From assembly GCF_020085105.1 (NCBI RefSeq), contig NC_058046.1:5804675-5868674 (forward strand): a DNA stretch of 64,000 bases, written 5' to 3'. The notes under the pieces are model-generated. The model had not been told where the DNA came from, did not search any database, and was given only the letters and a program-made list of their open reading frames with translations. The position numbers were made by a program, and so were the translations under genes. The stretch comes from Siniperca chuatsi (lineage: Eukaryota; Chordata; Actinopteri; Centrarchiformes; Sinipercidae). Of the stretch, positions 12,401-24,572 are shown in pieces (position 1 is the first letter of the stretch; every line of letters starts with the position of its first letter).

Positions 12401-13696
12401 ACTGACCCACCTCCACTACCGAATGCACTTCAGAACAGCTCAGGAGAGGACAAAAGGTGAGTCCTTGCATCAACGGTTACTATATATTATTCTTAGCGAA
12501 CCATTGTGGCTGTCAGTAAGTGATTCCAGTGATTCCAGTAAAACAACTGGTGGGATGGAGGCGATGCGCATCACTTGCATTGTTCCAAATATCAGGTGGT
12601 CACACTCGCCAACAGGATGGTAAAGTCAGCATCACAACTAGATTAGATTAGATTAGATAAATGTATTAATCCCCAGAGGGAAACTACTTTTGCCACCCAT
12701 CTACAGTGACAAAAACACTTAACTGCACCAACAGATGATGACCATCAAACTGAAGTCTGGTTTGAACTCTTTCCTCCCACATCTTTTCTAATGAAATCAT
12801 GACTTAAACCAATTATAGTGCCAGACTTTTTAATAATCTTTTTAATCCTGTTTCCATCATTGGCACTATTGCTATCACCCCAACATAAAACAGCATAAAA
12901 AGGGCATTGGCCACAAAACTGAGAGAAAACATTTAAAGCTTCCTACTGAACTCAAAGGACTTAAGTTTCCTGAGAGAACACAACATTTCTGTTCTCCAGT
13001 TTAATTTCATATCAATATGAACCCCCAGATATTTGTTTGAGGAAACAATTTCCTTTCAGCCTGCTGATTTATGATGAGAATTTGTGATGCTCCCTCTTTC
13101 CTTTTTTCAGTTCAATAACAAGCTACGTTATCTTACTAATATTAAGTTCAGGTAATTAATATCACACCATCTGACAAATCTGTCAGCTTCATCTTTGGAG
13201 GTCTCATCCTCACCATTTAGTATGTTTAGGATTGGGCAATATGTGAGATGATATATTCTCCCCCATTCTCTCAGTTTTACGGGGGCAATGGGTGAGGATA
13301 ATGGAGAGGAGCCATTTTTCCAGATCACAACTCCTGCTGAAGCACCCGAAGCACCCGGCGAGGAGGAAGAGGAGGATGAGATGGTAAGGAAGGATCTATA
13401 GAGTTCAGTCTAAGATCTCAGATTTCATTCATCACTCTGCCCCGGACCCCAGCCCTTCCCTTGTGTTTTGTCTCCATGTTAAGTCAGTCAGTGATGTTTT
13501 ATTGCTACATTACATATACTGCTTTAAAAAGATTGCATTCTGTTCTGTATTAGCTAAATCCATCAATACAGCATTGATGGACTGCATTCATGTTTTCATT
13601 TCTCTTGTTTGTGTCCAGAGCTTGAAGGGGCGTCCCCCCCCTGCCCCTTTGTTTGGTGATGATGAGGATGATGATGATCTGGACTGGCTGAACTGA
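225..13696 (+). CDS. fkbp15: FKBP15 (WAFL) C-terminal part, 18 exons, 5' end outside the window
   Basis: Exons read as 225-309, 449-561, 654-723, 993-1102, 1597-1695, 1862-1956, 2443-2545, 4940-4972, 5692-5863, 7462-7598, 7813-7968, 8202-8354, 9231-9317, 9586-9699, 10982-11089, 11804-12456, 13275-13383 and 13619-13696. All are GT-AG and phases agree across every join, giving 2475 nt (824 aa plus stop). The first three exons are a Pro/Ser/Thr-rich linker. From about 993 on, the protein is heptad-like coiled coil (for example SERKKKWLTDRQRRDEEVEE). Next comes a conserved exon with RVMNGVFHSLRGEF, then a 217-codon Glu/Lys-rich acidic exon, and finally FGDDEDDDDLDWLN and the stop. This order and the acidic DDLDW tail match vertebrate FKBP15. 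In that family the N-terminal WH1-like and FKBP domains, here upstream of the window, precede the coiled coil that works on early endosomes and actin. The 33-nt exon at 4940 and the weak donors after 5863 and 7968 are the least certain parts. Identity is from recall of the family. Confidence 0.9.
1266..1290. repeat. short near-perfect hairpin in an fkbp15 intron
   Basis: ATCTCGGAACCC, one spacer base, then GGGTTCTGAGAT: a 12-bp inverted repeat with a single G/T mismatch. A related AATCTCAGAACCAG lies at about 1156. The surrounding 1110-1590 sequence has no coding support and may be an old repeat. Confidence 0.4.
2912..3284. mobile_element. MITE-like DNA element with terminal inverted repeats, fkbp15 intron
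   Basis: The left end reads GAGCCCAACAGATA (2912-2925) and the right end TATCTGTTGGGCC (3270-3282), its near-exact reverse complement. The interior is AT-rich with GATTATATATATATCC and TATCGGTATTTGTATCG. The length of about 370 bp, the inverted ends and the absence of an ORF fit a non-autonomous DNA transposon of the kind common in fish introns. The superfamily was not determined. Confidence 0.6.
3290..4270. repeat. dispersed fish repeat of unresolved class, fkbp15 intron
   Basis: The block starts near GGGCCCTAGCCCGAG and contains the phrases CAGCAGGTGGCGCTATAATC and CCACTAGGTGGCGCTATTG plus CTGCACGCAACTTTGCAC, which I recall as typical of an abundant teleost interspersed repeat. An (ATT)n run sits at about 3449-3477 and a poly-T at about 4266-4287. 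No intact transposase or reverse transcriptase frame is visible, so the class is left open. Confidence 0.45.
4290..4935. other. intronic sequence, nothing recognised
   Basis: AT-rich DNA between the dispersed repeat and the 33-nt exon at 4940. No exon-like frame with splice sites, no inverted repeats and no family match were seen. Confidence 0.5.
5864..7461. other. large fkbp15 intron
   Basis: No coding exon recognised between the exons ending at 5863 and starting at 7462. Besides the GT microsatellite the sequence is low-complexity, AT-rich DNA. An open frame near 6898-7214 shows no family resemblance and has no supporting splice context. Confidence 0.5.
6567..6587. repeat. (GT)n microsatellite
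   Basis: Uninterrupted GT dinucleotides in an fkbp15 intron. Confidence 0.9.
9700..10981. other. fkbp15 intron, AT-rich
   Basis: About 1.3 kb without exon-like signals. No named repeat recognised. Confidence 0.5.
11349..11407. repeat. (ATCC)n then (CT)n microsatellite
   Basis: Tetranucleotide ATCC repeats run directly into CT repeats, in the intron before the large acidic fkbp15 exon. Confidence 0.9.
11738..11758. repeat. (GT)n microsatellite
   Basis: Uninterrupted GT run 45 bp upstream of the acceptor of the acidic fkbp15 exon. Confidence 0.9.
12637..13222 (-). mobile_element. 5'-truncated non-LTR retrotransposon (LINE) 3' end, antisense in the fkbp15 intron
   Basis: Read on the minus strand, the region gives broken reverse-transcriptase C-terminal sequence: DEADRFVRWCDINYLNL, then after frameshifts NKYLGVHIDMKLNW, LRKLKSFEFSRKL and ANALFYAVLCWG. 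It ends in AGTTTCCCTCTGGGGATTAA and a short tandem TCTAA tail at 12640-12658, a typical LINE 3' end. Stops and frameshifts show that it is dead. It fills most of the intron, ending about 50 bp before the exon that starts at 13275. Confidence 0.75.
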
Positions 13697-14210
13697 GATG
13701 GAACCAGAATAATACAAGTCTGCATCTTAATTTTCAACACAAAAACTGGCGCGATGTGCTTTACCAGCTGTGTCTGCTGCATGGTGGAGCAGTTAAGATG
13801 ACGAGAGAGGCCTTTGCTGATGACCTTGATTGGATGGAGAAGTCAGACAGCCTGGCTCTTCACCTGTGTGTTGTCATGCTGACTGACAGCTGCTGCCACA
13901 GCATCCTGAAGGACAAAGCTACAATTTCAGGCTCTGATTTTGATTGAAATAACAAGCCTGTAATTCACAGAAGAATCAAACCATACTTTTAAATAATTAT
14001 GTGATATCTGTTGGTGATGCAATTGAATTCCAAATTTTTACATGGCACTGTAGCAGTTGATTTGTTGAATCAACAGTAATACTGTTGTTAGTGGTTTCAG
14101 ACTGTACCATTACAGGTTAATTATTAGCTTGCTGCTTTAAGAATAGAACTTTTACACAATTTTGCTAACCAGAAATGAATTCCAGAAAATAAATGACATT
14201 GAAAAACGGG
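13697..14210 (+). terminator. fkbp15: fkbp15 3' UTR and poly(A) signal
   Basis: The stop codon TGA is at 13694-13696. The first canonical AATAAA downstream is at 14188-14193, which gives a 3' UTR of about 510 nt. No protein-like frame occupies this stretch; an open frame at 13756-13947 has no family resemblance. Confidence 0.6.
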
Positions 14211-15535
14211 GCCTATGTCTCTTCTCTTAGCGAGTTGTGCGTGTCGAATCAGTTTTGTCTGCAATAGTTTAGCATTTTTGTTAAGGTATGCTTGGGGCTT
14301 TTGCATAAAATCTTAAATACTGTACTTTTTATGTTGAGGACAATCTCGGAATCCATCAGCTATTTCTGACGACAATTTAGCCTCTGGGGTCAACGAATTA
14401 ATTTTTTTAGCCACCAGCTTTGCACCAAGTCCTGCCTTACTGTGCTGTGATTGGCTAGAACTCGTTACTTGCACACATCCTTGTGATTGGATGCTAGCTG
14501 TGACGGTAAGCCACACCCTATTGTATCAACATTAGAGACGCTACTAATGTTGAAGATAATGTAATAATATGAACATAAATGTTTTAAATCCTTATATCTA
14601 CAGAGAAGATGAAACTCAATTTGACCCCTTGTTTATGTATTCATAACCATAACTTTATTAAATGAACATTAGACTCAATCTTGAACCATGTGTTGAGATT
14701 GAGAAAAACAAAGGGTTGAGGAACTGTATAAGATAACAAACTAGTCAAAATTATTTAAAGGCAATAAGTCACTAGGCCACACCATCATACAACTGTGTAT
14801 AGGTTTGTAAAAGCAAGAGTCCCAGAATTCAGATGCTCCATGGTCCTGCATTTTTTTGCAGGACCCAGCACGGTTAGCGGCCCACCGTAGAGTTCGTGCT
14901 TGCTTCGAAGCCAGGCTGCTCGCACCATAGCGGCCAAACGTGCATCGCTGACTGCAAGATGGAGGCATTTCCCTTCAGCCTGTTGACGGCCTTAAAAAAA
15001 GGCTCATCCTGCCACCTGAAATCCTTCGCTGCTCTGCACCATTATTGCAAACTCCTGGCTCATGGAGTCCAACTCCTCTGTGTGCTGACTCTAAACAGCT
15101 AGGGGGAAAAAAAAAAAAGAAAATAAAAAATAGAGCTTTGATGTGTGTTGGAGAAAAGATGTACTGAAGAGATGGTCCTCAATAAAAGAATAACTCAAAG
15201 AGCCTCTGTTGTTCTTACATGAATACATGGATTTATTACAAACAAAGATTTGTCTACAGAGAAGCATTGGGGAAGCATGTACACACGAGAACAGCCAACA
15301 CAATACTTAGTTTACATCCAAAAAGGTAAACTACTTATAGCAGAACAGCTATATCTACCATGAAACAAAGAGAACTGTCTCCGTATCAGTAGCTCAGAGC
15401 CTTCTGAGGTACATGTAATCTTAAGGTTGGAACAGCTGGTGTCCCATTACCCAAAACAACATAATCATATGGCATCAAGGCCTCCTTTGTAAAACAATAC
15501 GTCAGACTAAAGTATTATAAATTCTATTATACCCA
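14211..15535. other. intergenic DNA between fkbp15 and the next gene
   Basis: Contains two inverted CCAAT motifs (GTGATTGGCT near 14449 and GTGATTGGAT near 14482) that could be promoter elements of the downstream gene or part of a repeat. A frame starting ATGGAGGCATTTCCC near 14959 runs 47 codons to a stop but resembles nothing known. No first exon of the downstream gene could be placed with confidence. Confidence 0.35.
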
Positions 15536-15540
15536 TAATC

Positions 15541-15640
15541 TCCTTAGTGGTAGAGTGGGTCGTCCACCAATCGGAGGGGCAGCGGTTCGATCCCGCCTTC
15601 CCCCCGGCCCACATGTCGAAGTGTCCTTGGTGACCTATCA
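15541..15640 (+). mobile_element. tRNA-derived SINE head
   Basis: RNA polymerase III boxes are visible: A box TGGTAGAGTGG at 15548-15558 and B box GGTTCGATCCC at 15584-15594, followed by the family phrase ACATGTCGAAGTGTCCTTGG. The copy is truncated after the head. The same head is present in reverse near 43860-43985. It lies directly upstream of the first recognised exon of the next gene. Confidence 0.7.
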
Positions 15641-15662
15641 GATTGTGGTTTGTCCTGGCCAG

Positions 15663-18600
15663 GCTCAGACAGTGACCTCCATGTGAAGAAGGTCTCTGCC
15701 CCTCCTCACGTCCATCGTCTTGTTCCTGTGGGTCAAACGCTGGCTGCTGCCCCTGAGGCCAAAGATGACCAGCAGCCACCCAGGTCAGCCCAGACCCTCC
15801 ACCTCCGGAACAAGTCTTTTGAGCCTGTGAGTCAAGGAGATGATACAGAGGAGGAGCACCATACTTCCCAATATAAACTGGACCTGAAGGTTAGACCCTA
15901 TTTTTCTCCATTTTGGTTGTGTTTTCCTGTATGTCACAAACTGCAGGTCTTCAACTCAAAGAAACAGAATAAGGTGGTCCTGAGGTTTTGGAGTAACTTG
16001 CAGACTTTAGGGTGGCTAGTTCAGGGGACCTGGGAGATTGTAATATCCCTATAAATACATAGAGCTGTGATAGCTCTGCATAGTTAGAAAGATTTGGAAG
16101 GCAGTTGCAGAATTGTCTACAGTAAGTACAATTTTAGAACATTTTCCACAATGACTAAAGTAAATACTTACTACTTATCACTAATATAAACTTTGTACTT
16201 GTGTGTTTTGGTGTTTTTAAGGGCTCTGAAAACGGCCACATTTAAAGATAAATAATGAATGTTGTCACAAAATATGAACTACTGGCATCTTAATTGTATA
16301 AATGTCACTGACCTGCCATAGGTCAGTCATTACAAACTCATGCTGTGCAGCCAAACATTGTTCACACCCACAAAACATTATTTTAAATTCTAGTGGAGAT
16401 ACCAAGGTTTATAAAGATACTGAATATGTCAGGCTGAATTTTGGGGAAATGTGTTTAAAATGAAGCACTAGACATCTTAAACATTTCTATTCGATGGAAT
16501 GGTGCAGCCATTAAGTCTGGAAATTTCACTCAGTCTAAACATCATACACTGTGGCTGTATACAGTCTATGTATACTACATGTGATACTGTCAGATGGTGT
16601 GGATGATTGATGAAGATGATTTTTTTTAAAAAGCCCCTTAAGGGGAATATGATGGAAAATGTAAGTTGATTCAGATGGAAAACATTTGCTTTAAAACGTA
16701 TTTGACTTTGTATTTTTTAATAATAATTATAAAGGAGAAAAAAAGAGAAATGAGAATTGTTGTGCAGGTTTGCTCATTCTGGTGTATCTGTAGTTTCATG
16801 TTCAGTGCTAATCTTCATTAGCATCACTTAATTATCACTCTTTGGCCTCAGTATCTCTCTGAGCCAGTCGACCTCAGTCCTCTCTCAGGGATTTGAAACT
16901 CTTGTAATTGAAAGTGCTGACATCTGACGATTGTCACTCACTCGGTTGGTCATGATTACACAAGTCTACAGTACATGTGTGCGTTTTTCCATCAACACCC
17001 CCTGCAAGTGCGTAAGAGAAACTGCAAAGTGAGAGTGGGCATCGGCTTCCAAAGATGCCAACTCCGATAACCATCACAAACACAACACTTTTCTACTGGC
17101 TTTATTTAGTGTTTTCAACATCTCATGTAGAGACTGGGTGTTGGTCACGTACTTCCCTGATTAATCATGTCTCAGTACAGAAAGGCTGAAATGAATTCCT
17201 TCTTAGCTGCTCATAAACAAATGAATTAAAGAATTTAAACTTGTATGATTTCATGTTACATGTAAATGTATGCCAAGGTTGTGCACAGCTTGTAAAGGGG
17301 CAAACTGTGTTGTTGTAAATCTAATGTTCTGTCAGTGAGAAAAATTAATATATCTCAGTCTCCCTCACTTTTAAAAACTCATACAAGTACTGTTTCTGAA
17401 ATGTTGCTGCAAAGCTAAAATTCTTTAAATATGGTCATTTTTTGTGACAAAACGGTCACTGATTCAAATGTAGCTAATGTATTGTTTTCTAAATATTCCA
17501 ACCTACAATTCGGATTGCTCAATGTCAATGTGGGATGAGATAGTATTGGATTTATATCTACTGTACATGCACTGAATCTTTTTTTCTCTATATTGTGAAC
17601 CCAGACTGGAATCGATGGGAATGATTGGGAGAGCCTGAAGAGACAAACGTACCTGTGGAGGACGCACACTCAGCCTGTTAATTCTGAGTGTGAGAGGCCT
17701 TCATCTTCAGTGGACAATGCAGACCATGTACCATACAGCCTCCACCCAATCTCCATACCAAGCTCACACTACCAGTCCAAGAACTCTTCAACCACAGGTA
17801 ACTGCAGATCAGGGAGTGTAGCATGACGGGGCAAACTGAGAGTCCATACCCCATTCCTCAACCCTAACCCCAGCATTAACACCAAACCTCCATTTCTAGC
17901 TATGAAGGGCTACGAGATGAGTTGTGCTGGCTGTGGATTATTGTGTCTTCGGGGTTCAGACAGATCATATAAACAGAACATTTTAAATATACTTGCTGTT
18001 GCCAGGATGACCTGATGGTGGCTCTATAGTCACACTTGCAGGTCCAAAATAATGCATCTGATGTTTGTGTTCTGCCATCTTCTGTTTAAAAATTATGTGG
18101 CAAGATTTGTCAAATTTTCACAGCTTTTCTATAGTCTAGAAAGTTAAATTATGCTCTGTGTAAGTTTTCAGAAAAAAAGAGCCTGCATTAGATTTATCTT
18201 TAGCGAAGGTATCAAGGAAAAAGAACTACTTGTTATAAAGCCACCCTGGCTTATATCAGTGTAATGTGAGTAATGGGGAACATTTCCCACCTGTGAATTT
18301 TAAAGGCCCTTTGTCAGCTTCTTACTATGGGTGATGGGGTCCTACATAGACAAAAACTGCCAACAGTTGAACAGTTTTGGTTATTTCACCTTTTTGTGTT
18401 TTCGTCAGTGCTCTTCGTACTGGTTTGAAGTGCGCAGGGCTCAGTTGGAAAAAAGGTGATGTCATATACCTCAGCGCACCAATCAGGATTCAGCAACATT
18501 TGATGGTTGTTTGCTTATGTTGCCAAAATCTGATCAAACCACACCCACAAAGCCCAGGTGAAGTAGTTTAGCTGAGTTTTTGAGTGTTAAACTTATATAC

Positions 18601-21600
18601 TTATACTTAATAAATAATAACTGAGAATATTATTTTCCAAACGAGAAATTTGATGCTGCTTGTTGCTTTTTTTCAGGAGCTTTAATGGCTCTAGTGCTTT
18701 ATGGTGTCTGAGGTACAGGTTTTCCACACCTGGGGAAAATAACAGCATATCCACTAGTTGTGTTCATGTATGAACCTACTGAACAGTGCAACAAGAGCTG
18801 ATCAAATTTTCAACAGAAGGTTATCAGCGAGCAACTACATCAGTTCTTTTCCCCTTTAATCTTAAAAGCTTTATAGATGCAGTTTGAATTTACTTGCAAG
18901 ACATATTTATGCCAAGCATAATACAGTTTATGCTTGGTATTTGTGTTCACAGGTCCTGCTAAATGTAAAAATATGGACTATATAAATGGGATATGGCAAA
19001 ACTATTGTCAGTCCCTGGCATCTACATCCAAGGACGGCCCTCATACAAGTGATGACTTGGGTGAGTGGGTTTTGATTTCCAATCTGCTTTCGCCAAAACC
19101 CTGGACAACACATAATTGTCTATACCCTAGTGCAAAGTCATACATTATTATCAATATTTATATTATTTATAGCTCCTTTTGCTAGTGTGTCCAAATCAGT
19201 TCTCCCAGCCCTAGTCAACAAACTGTCAAAAGTAACAATTTGAATGTTTTCCCCAGGCCATAAATGCAGATACCAAAAGTGATATAGAGCTGCATTGTAA
19301 AGGAACCATTCATCCCCCAAGCTCTCAGCAAAGCTCCCAGGCATCAAGTACTGTTAAACTAACCAGGTCATTTGCAAATCTCCCACTTATTAGACACACA
19401 ATTTTAAGCCTAAATGCAGGATTAAATCACTCCTAAAAATGGAATGCGTTTTGTCCAAGTCCATGAACATAATTCAATATTAAAGTGAACATATGTGCAC
19501 AAATAATGTGCAATAGCTTTAAATAAATGGTACTTGATGAGCAAACTTTGGTTCGTGTTATATAAAATGGTTGGGTTTTGATTCTGTAGAGCAGTAGGTG
19601 TCACTGTAGAGTCACTGAGGCTCACTTGAACATACAAACTGGACCACTGTGGAATAAAGACAACTTTTCTGAATAGAAATACGATTACATTGTTGGCTGA
19701 CTAATGTAGGGTAATATTTTTTTGCGACCATGACATCAGACCAGTTGGAATAAAATGATTTAGTCATCATTGTTTTAATCCAGAAGGCAATTACATTATA
19801 TTCAGTTACTTTAGATGTATTTAACATTGGAAGTTTAGCATAATCTTAGTTAGATTAGGTCAGTGATCCCTGTGGGCAAATAGGATCATTATAGGGTCAG
19901 AGAAGATGTTGTAGACACTGGGAAGAGAATAAAATTAAAAATTAAAACAGCCAAACATTTTAAAAATAAAACAGCAAGTAAATATGGATAAAACATGCCA
20001 TCTTCTCTGATAGAATTTGGACTAAACATGTTTGCATATTAAGATAAAATAAGATATGCCTTTATTGATCTCCAGAGGGGAAATTCAGGTGTTGCAGCAG
20101 CACAAGGATAGAAATAAGTACAGGTGATAGAGAAAAGTAAAAAAATATATAAAATTAGAAGTATATCAAATTAAAAATAAGAATAGACATAAAAATAGAA
20201 ACTATACAGTTAGATTGTCCCTTTATCACCCTGTATTTATCAGCATGTTGGTTTGAACTACAGACAGAAAGATGAGGCTGAGTTATCTCAACATAAACAG
20301 TTTTCATAATCAGAAATGCTTAAACGCACTAGGAAAATGTCCTACTTCATGGGAAAAATGACTGAGACTGAATGAACGGTGTTGTAAAATGAGTTAAGAG
20401 GTTTTCATATTGAGACTGGCTGTCTGGCAGCAGTGGTTGGTAGCATGATGTCACCATCAAACCAATTTAGATTTTTTTCAGCTAAAATATAAAAATATAC
20501 ACAAGCTAAAAAAAAAGGTTAACCTCAGGAAATGTACTTCTTTTGAACCACTGATTTAGATTTTCAGGCATTTTAATATTGTTGAATTTACCAGTAAATA
20601 TCAGCCATTGGTTGTTTAATTCCAAAAATATCAATATCAACTCTTACATGATGGGCATGTGACATTAACAGCCCAGCATCCGTTAAGAGGAATTGCGTTC
20701 ATATGGGATGATTCTGTAGTGCACAATTTATGTCTGGTGCCAATGCAGGAAGTAGTGTGTCCTTACAGTGACACAGAAAGTTATGGGGTTGAAGTCTAAC
20801 CAAGTGTTTCAGTTGCTTACTGCTAACCATACCTTAACCATAGTTTATTTACCATAACCACAATTTTTCCCTGACCTTAACCATATCATAGTTGTCATGC
20901 AGATATTGCACACAAAATTTTTTTTGTCATTGATTGTAATTTGGGTTTTTTGTTGTGAAATATCAATGTCTTGTCTGGCAATAAGGTTGCATTAATGACC
21001 CATGCCATCTTAACGACTCATGAGATGTGAAGCACACACACAGGTTTAAATGCCTGGGACTTAATGCTACTCAGAAGAACTGATGAAACCTGGTAGATAA
21101 AACACCTTTAAGACTAAAAACAGTCCAGTTGCCATTGATTCAGTACTTTAAATATCCTATGACTTCAGTCATTTATTTAATGTAGCCAGATAGATTTTAG
21201 CTTTGCTTTCTTTAGAAATGTGCTTTCAGAAACATGACTGGTATGTGGTATTTTGATGCTGGAGAAGTCTAGATTTCAACTCCAGCTTTAAAGCATATTG
21301 TCTGTCCAGGCTGGTCCATTTCTTTCACTTTGAAATTATTCAAGACCCTCCAAGAACTTTCACACCCCAGACCTCGAAGAGTTTTCAAACAGCCCTTTGA
21401 ATATATTACCTCAATCCAGTTGAATATCATCAGTATCATTTGTCGTTTGGTATGAATGCATGCTGCTAGCTGCTTAGCAAACAAATGATCATGCTAGTTT
21501 GCAGAAGGAAACAAATTCTGCAGTGAGTGAATCTTGAGTGTAGCCAGGCCTGCTTCTTACTCACACCTACAATACCTTCTGTGCTGTGATTTCTTGATCA

Positions 21601-24536
21601 AAAGTGACTTAATTTCCATTTACTGTATATTGGTTTTCCAGCAGCCTCAGGCACAGTGAGCTTGATGTGTTTGTGTCCCAGTTCCCATAGGGGAGCCCTG
21701 GAACATTTTCTGTTTATGGCTTTACTATGATAACATTTTCCTCTCTGAATCACAGGCAGCGCTGTGTTGTTGTGCCACATTTCCCCTGCCCACTAACAGG
21801 ACAGTCTCAGTCAGTTGCCTACACCGCCAGCTCCCACACTAAAGTCCCTTTGAAATACCAGTTTGTTTATTCTAGTGTACTAAATATGCATCTGCAGTTT
21901 AAGAAACCAGAAGGAAAGGCAGCATCTGTGTTGATGGCTCTGGCCATTTTTAGCTAAATCCTGCTGTTTCTTCAATTGTACACTATTGTTTTTTAATGCA
22001 AACTTACTTGTCGGTACAGTATTTCCTAACACTGTGCTTTACTTTCTCTTTATTTGGCTTTCTGTATCTTCATTTTCAATCTGGGTTGTTATGGCTCCAA
22101 TCATTGCCTAACTTTGTCGTCTATACGATCTTCGAACCCACAAATGCAGAACACAACTATAGTCTTTATAACCCAATTCACACTTTATTTACACGTTAAC
22201 AGGAATGGTGGGAAGGGGTGTATTTGTACAGAGCGAAGCCTTCGGCGTCGAACTTGGTAACCCCGGGAGAGTAGCAATGGTTCCGACTAGGAGCCTGGAG
22301 CAGCGGTCACCCCACTGACTGGGTCTAGCCGCCGCGTGGGTCTGGACAGGCAGGCTGGTCTGTGAATTGATAGGAGACAGGTGTGCCGGTGATCAGCAAC
22401 AGGCGAGGATTCATGGAGCCAGACCTGTAGACATACACACACATATCCAAAGACGAACCTCGGACACACAAGAAATACAAGGAAAGAGGAGCACCCAAAA
22501 AGACACACAGGGATGGGGAGGATAGGTGGCTGACTACAACAACATTTTTATTTGCAAAACTCAGTTTACCTCCTTCTTAGGCCTTTTGGCATCACCTTTA
22601 ATAAAAAAAGAAACTCACTGTATATATTGTTCTTTGCTCTCTGCAACATGGATTGAAATATCCATGCCAACATTTCAAATCTAAAATCCACACAGGCTAA
22701 CTAACAAACTAACCTACTCAACTAGAAGTGCTATTACCACATGGTCTATGACTGAAACCTTTTCTACCGCCTGATGAATGTTAGTTCAATATTCACTCTC
22801 CTTTTATCTCTGGTTTGGTCTCCACCAACTCCTGAGGGAAATATCTGGCTCTTTAGCTGCTAAATGTACCACTATGTACACCAGCTAGTCTGGTGTACAT
22901 TAGTCTGTCTGTTAGAATCAGAATCAGAAATACTTTATTGATCCCCGAGGGGAAACTCTTTTGTTACATGTCTGTCATTTGTTGCTGTGCAGGAGGCATA
23001 CAGAGGGTTTATCAGAGCTTTTTTTAAAAAAAAAAAGAAAGTTGACAAGAGCAGAGTTTGCAGGCTAGAAAACCAAAATAATGAGCTGAAAGAGAATAAT
23101 GCGTTCAGTAGAGCTGAGAAGAACTGCAGAGCTGGTAATAATTCTCTGTTAGTTTGTCACTACCAGGGACAACTTTCACATCACTTGAGCCATTGTTAAT
23201 ATAAAAAGCATTGACTTTTGCTTATCTAATGTGCCTTAAAATAAAGGCAAGGTTAGTGACGTAAAAAATACTCAGAAACTACAAGTATTGCTTGCTGAGA
23301 AGCTACTCAGTCACAGCAGCAGTAGTAAAATGCATTAATTAAAGGTTCCCTTTGGAGCTTTAGACATTTAGTTGTCTATGGAGCTGTTTTTCTATGAGTG
23401 GGGCCCTGTTTTGTTTATCTTGTGCACAAGGACGAGGTTGCACATGTACACGCGCACTTGGGTGATGCAATACACAGTCCTACAACTGGTGTCACACTAC
23501 TGTATTTCACTGATCGACAGGTGGCAGTAACACGCCAAGATATGCTGCAATGTGCCAACAAAGGCAGGGAAGAAGAAGACGGCTAGAAAGTAGACATAGA
23601 TGTAAACAATGCTGGAAACTTAAAAATCTGTTTTGCAAATTTTTTTTTAGGAGGGAAATGTGCTTGACACGTTTGTTAGACACACAATGCGTTTTCATGA
23701 GAGACACTGAAGGTAAACATAACTTTTGTTTGTGAAAGTGATTTTAGAGCATGTATATTTACATGTATACAACTGTCTTACAAAGTAATTAACATTTTCT
23801 ACCATAACAATCAGTTAAACAGTTGCACTCAATATATTTAGTAATGTACATTTTTATTATTTTAATAATAGATTACATGGATGACAAGATGTACATACTA
23901 ATGCTTCCATTGTATCTGGTGAGGTTATGGCTTTACTATCAAACTGAAAGGACAGATCAAATATTATAAATACTTTAAACTTCTGCTTACTCCTTTATGA
24001 AATGCAATATTTGAATAAAAGCATGAACCTGACATGGTATAGTATGGTACAGTATGTTGTATTGTCATCTTCAAAAAGGCTGTCTTTGGAGCTAAAACTG
24101 CAACAGTTAAACATTAAACATTTGAGATAGCAAAAAACTGTAAAACATTTTAAGAAATCACTTAAAAGTAACCAGATAATAAAACATACACCATATAATC
24201 CATTTGGGGAGTTTTTCCTTATCTGAATGGAGGGTCTAAGGATAGAGGGTGTTGTATGTTATACAGATTGTAAAGCCCTTTGTGGCAAATTTGTGATTTT
24301 TGGCATGAGGCTATATAAATAAAATTGACTTGATTATGATAAATCATTAGCTCTCAATTACTATTTTTTAATAATAATAATAAAATAATAATAATAATAA
24401 TAAACTAAAAAAAATAAAAATAAAAGTATATTTAGAGCAGAAGTGTTGTAGTTTGCTACCTTATCTCCTCCAGCCCTGTGTTCCCTGTTGTTTTCCCCTC
24501 CCTGATGTGTCTTGTGCGTCCCCAACTTGTCCTTGG

Positions 24537-24572
<36 letters not shown>

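Noticed and set aside
14896..15102. First exon of the unassigned gene starting near ATGGAGGCATTTCCC
   Set aside because: The frame closes before any donor that would join the exon at 15663 in phase, and the region looks repeat-like.
15541..15640. A true tRNA gene
   Set aside because: A and B boxes are present, but the sequence cannot form a full cloverleaf, and the same head recurs attached to a SINE body near 43860-43985.
21752..21840. Extra exon of the unassigned gene after acceptor AATCACAG
   Set aside because: In the phase required by the preceding exon it reaches a TAA after 13 codons, and no good donor follows.
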